From the NCBI GenBank assembly GCA_963576565.1, contig OY755042.1:97396185-97460184 (forward strand): a stretch of DNA of 64,000 nucleotides. Reading direction: 5' to 3'. Under the pieces are notes generated by a model that searched no databases, was not told the origin of the DNA, and saw only the letters and a program-made list of their open reading frames with translations. Source of the DNA: Aspidapion aeneum. Its lineage: Eukaryota; Arthropoda; Insecta; Coleoptera; Brentidae. Below, piece after piece: positions 56,954-64,000 of this stretch (position 1 is its first letter; each line of letters opens with the position of its first letter). Position numbers and translations under genes: made by a program.

Positions 56954-58060
56954 CAGGGTGTTCGGCACATGAACCGTCAAAATTTTTTGGGATATTGTTG
57001 GGGTCATTTGCTACCTTTTCAGCCTTGGAACTTGGGTCCTGAGAGTCACGGCTAAAGAGATATGAATTTTTCAATTTTTTTTCTCAAATTATCCAAAATC
57101 CCACCTTTAAACCTTCGTAAGCTTTTTATTAATGTCTGGAAAAGCTCCATTTTTTTTATAATTCTTTAGTCTTATGCTCCTTCAACTAATTAATAGATTT
57201 GTTAAAATTGATGTACCAAAGGGACATACGAGGTTTACTATTGAAGAACATTAGTGATTTTGTGAAATAAAAATCAAAAAAAGTATCGAGAATTGAGAAC
57301 TTCATTTTCTTTTAAAAACTTCTTTAGTTAATTACCTTTCTAACGGAATGCTACATATTGATAAAAAAAAAAACATTTTTGCTTTAAAATACGGATATTC
57401 CGTCAGAAGGACGAGACTCGTTCGGAATTGGTAAAAAAAACAATTTGATGTGTATGATCGTTTACCTACTTAAACAAAAGTTAAACTTTTAACAATAATG
57501 TACTATGTTTTTTATTTATAAATTTTGTTCGAAACGATCATAAACATCAAATTGTTTTTCTTATCAAGTTCGAACGATTATTGCCCGTCTCACGGAATAT
57601 CCGTATTTTAAAGCAGAATTGTTTTTTTTTAATCAAAGCAATGTAGCATACCGTTAGAAAGGTAATCAACTAGAGAAGTTTTTAAAAGAAAATGAAGTTC
57701 TCAAGTGTCGATACTTTTTTTAATTTTTAATTTTGAAATTGATTTTCTTTCAAAAAATCTTGTTCTTTAATAAAAAACCTCGTATGATGTCCCTTTGGTA
57801 CATAAATTATAACAAAACTATTAATTAGTTGAAGTAGCATAAGATTACAGAATTTAAAAAAAAATTGGGCTTTTTCAGACATTAATAAAAAGCTTACGAG
57901 GGTTTAAAGGTGGGATTTTGGGTAATATGAGAAAAAAAATTAAAAAATTCATATCTCTTTAGCCGTGACTCTAAGGACCCAAGTTACAAGGTTGAAAAGA
58001 TAGCAAATGACCCCAACAATATCCCAAAAAATTTTGACGGTTCATGTGCCGAACACCCTG
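56954..58060. mobile_element. Giant palindromic MITE, 1.1 kb, complete with TA duplication
   Basis: The ends are CAGGGTGTTCGGCACATGAA and its inverse, with TA at 56952-56953 and 58061-58062. The two halves pair along almost the whole length: 'ttttttgggatattgttggg', 'tctttagccgtgactct', 'cctcgtatg.tgtccctttggtac', 'acggatattccgt' and 'caatttgatgt.tatgatcgttt' near the centre (about 57510). No coding capacity. Transcription through it would yield a hairpin of about 550 bp. Confidence 0.93.
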
Positions 58061-58077
58061 TATACGTGAAACATTAA

Positions 58078-59320
58078 CACTAGTATTTACTGAGATCTTA
58101 AAACTTAGCCATTAGACTAGGGTCTAAGTATAAAGTCTATAAACTTGACCTCGACCGGTTAAGTGTATTTTTTTAATACAAGGGTTGTTCTTTAAGTTTT
58201 GCAAGAACTGAAATCTTTGACCACGCAGTCCATTCTTGTTTTTTGGACAAGTATAGAAATCGTTGGGACTTAGGTCGAGACTATATGGATGATGGTCCAA
58301 CAATTCGACGTTTTGTTGGGCTAAACATTCAATGGTTCTTTACTGCTTTGTGCGAACTTGCATTGTCTTGGTGGAGGATGATTCGTCGTTCGGACTTCGT
58401 TTTTCAAATCTTAGCAATGACTTTCGGCAAACAAATGGTGATGTACCAATCGGCAGAACAGTCTGTTGATCTTCCAGAGGAATTGTTGCTATATGATTTG
58501 CCTTTGAGACAAATGTCGCGACTATCTTTTTGGATACACTTCGAGAACGGATGAAGTTTGTTGACCTTTCTTCATCTTGGAACACCCAAAGAGACGACTG
58601 ACATTTATTTTCGGGTTCATATGCACACAGAATCGATGTTTTCCTGGTTGACAGCCATTTTTGGTGCACCTGGCCTTGGATCGTCGCTAAGGCTAATCCG
58701 TCCACGCTTGAATTCTCCATACCAACTGTCGATTGATATCTTGTGCTTCATTACCGAAAACACAAATCAACTCGGCAAGAAATTCTTGTTGAAATAATTT
58801 CCTTCGAAAGTTGTCAACGATTAACGTATAAATAAATCATCTTAAATTGTAGTATCACATCTGAGGGGTGGCTTAAAGTTCGAAAAACTAAAGAAATAGT
58901 TTATGATCGATAAAAAAATTGTATACAAAAATTTTCGGAGCTAAATAAATCATTATATTAAACTGTCTCTGTAGATGCATTGCGGTATTAAATACGTGTC
59001 AATATTTAAATATTCTAAAAAGCGGAAGATATGTTGGAATCATTTTTCCGTAAACACATCTACCAAAACAATGGAAAATCATGGCTACCTTCTCTAATAA
59101 TTAACATGTAAAATATAGCGGACAGCTGAAACTGACTTCTCCGTTTTTATTAGACTCCTATAATTTCATTGCTACAACGAAAAAAGATGTTACAAGATTT
59201 TTAGAAACAAATTATTCAAATATTAAAAACTATTGCATCCAAGGCAAAAATTAGTTAAACCTTCAAACAAGATCTAGACTTTAGAACCTAGGTCTTTAGA
59301 TTCTTTAGTAAATACTGATG
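58078..59320. mobile_element. Harbinger-like MITE (copy B) carrying a mariner insertion
   Basis: The ends are CACTAGTATTTACTGAG and inverted CATCAGTATTTACTAAAG. TAA lies at 58075-58077 and 59321-59323. It matches copy A (49623-50362) on both sides of the mariner insert ('ccgaccggtt.aagtgtattt' and 'tcttaaattgtagta.cac'). About 200 bp of copy A is missing at the insert. Confidence 0.82.
58179..58800 (-). pseudogene. mariner transposase remnant, nested
   Basis: On the minus strand: FLAELICVFGNEAQ and an FKRGRTSL-like stretch, CAYEPENKCQSSLWVFQDEE, RSRSVSKKIVATFVSKANHIATIPLE, then in other frames RIILHQDNASSHKAVKN (second catalytic Asp) and NVELLDHHPYSLDLSPNDFY (third Asp), then KNGLRGQRF. This is the D,D34D arrangement of mariner. 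The C-terminal residues after RGQRF are deleted and the reading jumps to a terminal repeat, CAAGGGTTGTTCTTTAAG, next to TA at 58177-58178. Several frameshifts and stops. Sister of the fragment at 7355-7765. Confidence 0.9.
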
Positions 59321-59659
59321 TAAAATTACGCACTTAAAAAATACAAATACAAAATGAAGTTTACTGGGTCCGCAATTGTATGGAGGGTTCGTTATGCTTG
59401 CCTACCGGCTCAAAATTACTTTGTTTTAATCTGAGTTTTATTATTATAAATCATGGTTGGTCGATTGCACTATTAACACAAGGTTGTCTAGTTTGTCAGT
59501 TATCAATAAATTGAATCGCTTGGCTTTTAAGTGCGAGACAAATAACAATTGCAAAGTTAATTGTAAACCTAATTGAAAACCAAAGGAATTTCTGTTAATA
59601 CTTATCTCTTTTTTACTGTCCAGATTTATTATCACCTGTTTAGTTTAAAACAGATTCCC

Positions 59660-60655
59660 CAGTATTTACTATTACTATGTCGGTTTAGAACGTTTTTTTA
59701 CGTTGTCCGACGCTTATTCTTCACCTCCTTCGATCCTGACAATCATCCTCTGTCAGGTTTTTTTGACTCATTGATCTTTGGTTTGACTGTTGCCATTCCA
59801 GTTTAGGACGCCCTCTTTTTCTGCGCTCTATTGGTTGCCATTCTAGGACCTGAATCGGAAATCTTTAATCGTTCATCCGTTGTACATGGCCGTACCATAT
59901 CAGTTGTCTTTTAGTGATGTCATCTGTTATGCCTCCTTCGATTCCTATTGATTTTTTTATGATCTCATTTCCTTTCATTTTTGCTTTGTATTCTTCCGTT
60001 ACGCGACAAGTCTCTATTCCATACAACAGCGTATTTTTCATCAGTGTTTCATATAGGTATGTTTCCATTCTTTATTAACTCTCTGCTCCATAAAATACCG
60101 CCCTTTCAGGGCCTTATACAACTCCATAACCATAACAAATAATCCAATAACCTTGTTCGCTTTTCCTATTCTTTCTTCCAGTTCTTTACAGTCTGTTCCT
60201 GTCTTATCAAATGTGACACCAAAGTATACATACTCATTGCATGGAGATACTGTTTGTCCATTATCTAGTTCTAACTAACTTGATTCGGTTCCAATAAGTA
60301 CTGTGTCTTGTCCACGTTCACTGTTGACCCCCACTTTTGGTATTCTTCCGTTAATTCTTCTTTATCATTAGCTACAATTACTTTGTCGTCAGCAAACTGA
60401 AGTGTGTATATGGGGTCGTTAAGTTGTATTCCCATGCCGTGTACCTTACGTTTCCAGTTTCTTAGAGCTACTGCGATATATATTTTAAAGAGTTGGGGAG
60501 ATACAACATCCCTGTCTGAAGCATTTCGTTACCAGGAATTCTTTTGAAAGTCGATTTTTAGATTTTGACCCTTTGTGTAGAGATTTTTGGCTACAATATT
60601 TAATATTTTTATTCCGATATAACTCTGCACCGCCTCCACAGACTTAATGGCTTCA
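59660..60655 (-). pseudogene. LINE of the 53895 family, minus strand
   Basis: Minus-strand reading from about 60655: an IKILNIVAKNLYTKGQ stretch, then the QGCCISPTL block, RNWKRKVHGMGIQLND, LQFADDKVIVAND, VNVDKT-Y, EYVYFGVTFDKTGTD, then MKNTLLYGIETCRVTEEYKA, IGIEGGITDDITKRQLIWYG and the RKRGRPKLEW zone, ending in the TAATAGTAA-type 3' end near 59666. Numerous stops and frame changes. Target duplication not found. Third copy of the family after 4042 and 53895. Confidence 0.85.
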
Positions 60656-60659
60656 GGAA

Positions 60660-60960
60660 AGTCCATAACACGATAACTCCTAAACCGCTAAACCGATTTT
60701 CATGAAATTTTCAGGTAAAATAGTGTATAATACACTGTAACGAGCTGATTGGCCAAAATCCATGAATGTTAATGTTTTGTGACAGTTAAAAAATGTCAAA
60801 AATACAAACTTTTTAACGAAGCATCGCAAGAAGATACGGTTTTCGGAATTTAGTAGAGCACATTTTTCTCAAAAATTTATGTTATAACCAAAGATCTCTC
60901 GTTTCTGAGATGTTTACAAAAAACCGTTTTCAAGGTTGATATATTTCGAATAACACTTTT
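60660..60960 (+). repeat. Dispersed repeat, second copy of 1059-1352
   Basis: It begins 'ccataacacgataactcct' and keeps the order of the first copy through 'gtttctgagatgtttacaaa'. It starts where the adjacent LINE remnant ends. Confidence 0.65.
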
Positions 60961-61612
60961 ATAGAAAAAGTATGGGCTCGGAAGGTATCTTATTTAGTGT
61001 ACTGACTTAAACGGCTTCACTATTTTAACTGGCTCAATATTGTAGCTACATTTGGAATATTATGTCTAGTCTTTTAGAATAACCGAAAAATATTTAGGAC
61101 ACAGATGCTATTCATAAAATAATGAAGGGCATATTATACATATATTGTTGCCCTTATAAATAAATTTCTAATCAACTTTACTTTGCCCGCATACGAGTTG
61201 CCTGTTTAATTTCGAACATCATTCTCCGCGCTGTCATATATTATAGAGTTTTTCATTCATGCTACTTTTATCATTAATCAAGTAAAAAGCATAGGGGTTC
61301 TCCGACAAAAATGGGGAACTGTATAAGCGCTTAAAAATGACGAGACCCTGTCTAATAAGCTTGATGAATGCAAGACAGCTGGTTTTGAATAAAATTGAGG
61401 TAGACATTTCTTGTTATAAATTTTAAGGTAGTAGTTTTTTCTGGATGGCTTAAGAAACACGGCTGTTGACATAGCGGTTTGACGTTAAATATGAAAAGTG
61501 TGTGAACTTGTGGGGATGCGTTATTTTTATAAATAGCTAGAGGGTAAAACGTTTATAATTTTAGGGCTATCAAGACTGACAGGCCACAATCTTCCATTCT
61601 TTTAGTTTTAAC
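60961..61612. other. No gene seen
   Basis: AT-rich. Nothing is supported. Confidence 0.5.
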
Positions 61613-63216
61613 TTATTAGATAGTTTTTGGTCGTGCCAAATTTAGGCCCGATAACTTCATCGACAATGATAACTTAAACAATATTTGACAGTTCAAAATA
61701 GCATTTTTGCTACCTGTTTTAGTCGACGCCGACGGTGCGGTTATGTGTCGTTTGGTGTGCAAGTAAATTCGAGATATTCAATAGGGGAAGATGGGGGAAT
61801 ATTTTTTTTGTCTAAAGGAAAATTTTGTTTGCAATTTTAATGCTTTGTGGTCAAATGTAAGTCTTTCTATTTTAAATTTTTCTTCTGTTAAACTAGTAGC
61901 TTAGAATGGAAATGTTTCTAATTGCCCCTTTGTTTTGACTATCGTGGGGTAATAGGAAAAATCGTAATGAGGCAATAAGAAATATATTATTTTTTGTTGC
62001 ATAATGATTTGAGTAGTGATGTTACCTTTAAATTTGACTAAAGTGACTTATGTAAAGCTGTAGAAATGGCAAGTTGCAGAAATATTAAATGGCATCTTAT
62101 GCAAATAGTCCACCAGTATACCGGTCTATTTTTTAAGTGATGACTAACAAGCTGAATTCTCGTACATAGCTTTATTCTAACAGAATGCGCGGAAATCTTT
62201 TGAGCTTCAGACTGACTAAACCAAGCATATGATTTAGGCGACAATGTCAAGTTTCAAACAGGTACTAACTCAAATTATCCCAAAGTTACAAATAATAAGA
62301 TGAACAAAGTTCCATTAAAGAATTAGTAACCGGCAATTTTTTTTCTGTAGGCTTAAAAATGTGTTGAAAGTTAATAGCAATATTCAAGTATTTTTGCTGT
62401 GGAAAAAGTTAGGCGTCTCGGCCAGTTAAAAGTAATCACTTAAAAAATATACCGGTGTACTGTAGACTATTTGAGTTAGATGCCATTTAATATTTTTGCA
62501 CTTCTAAAGCTTTACATAGCTCACTTTTGTCAAATTTGAATGCAAGTTCACTAAGTACTCAAATCAATATGCAACTAAAAAGAATATATTTCTTATTATT
62601 ACGATGTTTTTTATTACACCACGATAATCAAAGCGAAAGGGTAATAAGAAACTTTTCCATTCTGAACTATTTGTTTATGACAAGCAAAATTTAAAACAAT
62701 ACATAAAATGACAGGCACACTTAAGTAATAAAACAGAAAATAAAGTGTGTCCTTCAGACAAAAAAAAATATTATGTGAAATGGTTTGCTTGTGAAAAATA
62801 TGTTTAAAAAGTGCTAAAAGTCTATTAATATTTTAGTAGAAGAATTTCAAAGGTTTTTTTCAGATATCTCAAATTACAAAATGCAAGAGTAGCAAAAAAA
62901 TATGTCCTATTTCCCCTGTTTCTTATTGCCCCATCTACCCCCATTTTAAATAAATGGGTTCCGCCTTTGAGTATAAGACCCATATAATTTACTCAATGGT
63001 TCCGCTCAACACTGCAGTGACCTGTGCAGCCAGCGCCATCAAATGGCACGGAATTTAAGAGAAGCTCGCTAAAACACAATCGCGCACGTTCTACGTACGT
63101 CAAAATTCCTATGTTCCACAGAAGCCGTTAACGATATGTGACGTTCAATTGTCAACAGTGTCGAATTGCGTTGGTCGTCGGCCGTTTTTGGCACGACCAA
63201 AAACTATCTCTAATAG
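61613..63216. mobile_element. Very large foldback element, about 1.6 kb
   Basis: The ends 'ttattagatagtttttggtc', then 'gtgccaaa' at 61613, are inverted at 63187-63216 ('tttggcacgaccaaaaacta'). Inner arms also pair: 'gtagaaatggcaagttgcag', 'cagaaatattaaatggcatc', 'gcaataagaaatatatt' and 'tgtctaaaggaaa' on the left have diverged inverse partners at about 62380-62940. The arm at 55393-56000 includes 'cgagacgcctaactttttcc', whose inverse is at 62400. No transposase. Confidence 0.7.
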
Positions 63217-63469
63217 CACTGGTCGGCAAAAAATAGAAAAATCTTGAGCCCTGGCATTATTTCTGCTGATTCTTAGGTTCAATGACGCCTTGAATCCCAA
63301 TATAGCTTGCATTTTCTTCTACCACCCACCATTTTTGAGGGAGCAGCCCTTTTATTTATTTTTATCACTTTTCGATGATAATGATAATCTTATCGACATG
63401 AATTGAAATATTTAGGAGTGAAGAGAATTATTTTAGCTGTAACAATAATAAATAAAAAGATCTGTACCT
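63217..63469. other. No gene seen
   Basis: Short spacer between the foldback element and the pseudogene. Confidence 0.5.
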
Positions 63470-64000
63470 TCACTTGGTGCTTGCTTTCCTTTTATACCTT
63501 GAGGTACAACCCTGTCGTTTCAAAAACCAGCAGTACTTCGCCAACATGCTTGTATTCAACTTCCCGGAAGATCAATTATCCAACTTAGCGATATCTTGAT
63601 AAATTCGTTCTCCGTCTTCGTCCGAGACTACTCCTAAATTTTCAGAAAAGAAGTCCAGATGTGAGTGAAGGAAGTGTACTTTAAAAGACATGTTACATCC
63701 CCATGGCCTTGTAGGCTAAGAGCAATTCTTCGACCTGAGCGACATAATCATCACTTTTGTGGCTACCCAGGAAGTTCTTACACACGTTTTGGAATGCAAA
63801 CCAAGTTTTTTTTTCTTTTTGATTCAGGTGTTCAATAAAGGTCGAATCTTGAAAAAGTTGTCTAGTCTGGGGCGCCACAAAAACACCTTCCTTGATTCTA
63901 GCCTCACTAAGACGGGGCAATTTAGTTTTCATAAATATGAATGCGTCACCTGTTTTGTACAGTGCTTTTACAAACTGGTCAGTCCGAGTTTGATGTGCAC
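63470..64000 (-). pseudogene. Broken copy of a multicopy insect ORF of unknown function
   Basis: The minus-strand frame from the window edge reads RTDQFVKALYKTGDAF, KTKLPRLSEARIKEGVFVAP, HLNQKEKKTWFAFQNVCKNFLG and ELLLAYKAMG. A one-base shift near 63694 leads to CNMSFKVHFLHSHLDFFSEN, LGVVSDEDGERIYQDIAKL, a stop with a small deletion, then SMLAKYCWFLKRQG and a stop at 63470. I recognise this string of blocks (LSEAKIKEGIFVGP ... KVHFLHSHLDFFPEN ... GERFHQDI ... YCWxLKR) from uncharacterised multicopy insect proteins. A transposon origin is likely but not shown. Its N-terminal part lies beyond the window. Confidence 0.75.

Larger units (their letters stand above)
21695..64000 (+). other. EcR: Probable first coding intron of EcR (extends past the window)
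   Basis: It starts at the donor GTAAGA. No DNA-binding-domain exon (CLVCGDRASGYHYNAL-type sequence) was found to the right, on either strand, in the frames inspected. If the assembly is contiguous, at least 42 kb of transposon-rich DNA lies inside the gene. An alternative exon hidden among short frames cannot be excluded. Confidence 0.5.

Noticed and set aside
58243..58554. 103-codon + strand frame
   Set aside because: It is the antisense shadow of the mariner transposase remnant on the minus strand.
58078..59320. A complete 1.25-kb mariner element
   Set aside because: The length fits, but the outer ends have TAA duplications and match the transposase-free MITE at 49623-50362. The mariner is nested inside it.

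Overview
The window looks like insect nuclear DNA: AT-rich, no operon structure, very few long reading frames, and dense remains of eukaryotic transposable elements (non-LTR retrotransposons, mariner, hAT, Harbinger-like and pogo-like elements, foldback elements). Everything sequence-based here was read by eye; no alignment or database search was run. The insect order is not settled. One host gene is recognisable: the first coding exon of the ecdysone receptor isoform B1 (EcR-B1) on the + strand at 21421-21694. It opens with MKRRW, carries the EVTSSS, SP and DL-rich blocks of the B1 N-terminus, and ends at a good splice donor in phase 1. Its GC-richer presumed leader/promoter region (about 20.3-21.42 kb) has at least four short upstream ORFs. 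No DNA-binding or ligand-binding exon was found, so the 42 kb to the right is most simply a giant EcR intron.

Left part (1-20.3 kb): nested foldback elements (0.2-3.3 kb), a truncated LINE with a 13-bp target duplication (4.0-4.5 kb), dispersed repeats, GC-rich palindromes (6.7-7.1 kb), a mariner fragment (7.4-7.8 kb), an hAT-type element with a perfect 8-bp duplication (8.1-8.8 kb), a LINE 3' end (9.0-9.9 kb), an hAT-like element with a second one nested inside (11.8-13.2 kb), local tandem repeats (14.1-15.9 kb), an RTE-like LINE wreck (18.6-19.6 kb) and a Ty3/Gypsy RT fragment (19.9-20.2 kb) just before EcR.

Middle (21.7-45 kb): dispersed repeats, a GC-rich foldback (26.5-27.0 kb), a 1.2-kb array of the telomere-like 10-mer CCTAACCCAA (27.6-28.8 kb), small hairpin elements, a five-unit decaying tandem array into which a palindromic element inserted at TA (35.3-37.3 kb), and jockey-like LINE remains (37.7-38.6 and 42.8-43.9 kb).

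Right part (45-64 kb): several large palindromic elements, pogo-like and Harbinger-like elements, a small pre-miRNA-sized hairpin and a tRNA-like cloverleaf (50.8-51.0 kb), a LINE inserted into an hAT element (53.8-55.4 kb), a mariner inserted into a Harbinger-like element (58.1-59.3 kb), and a broken copy of a multicopy insect ORF at the right edge. Many insertions can be ordered in time because both the occupied and the uninterrupted copy of the host repeat lie in this window.
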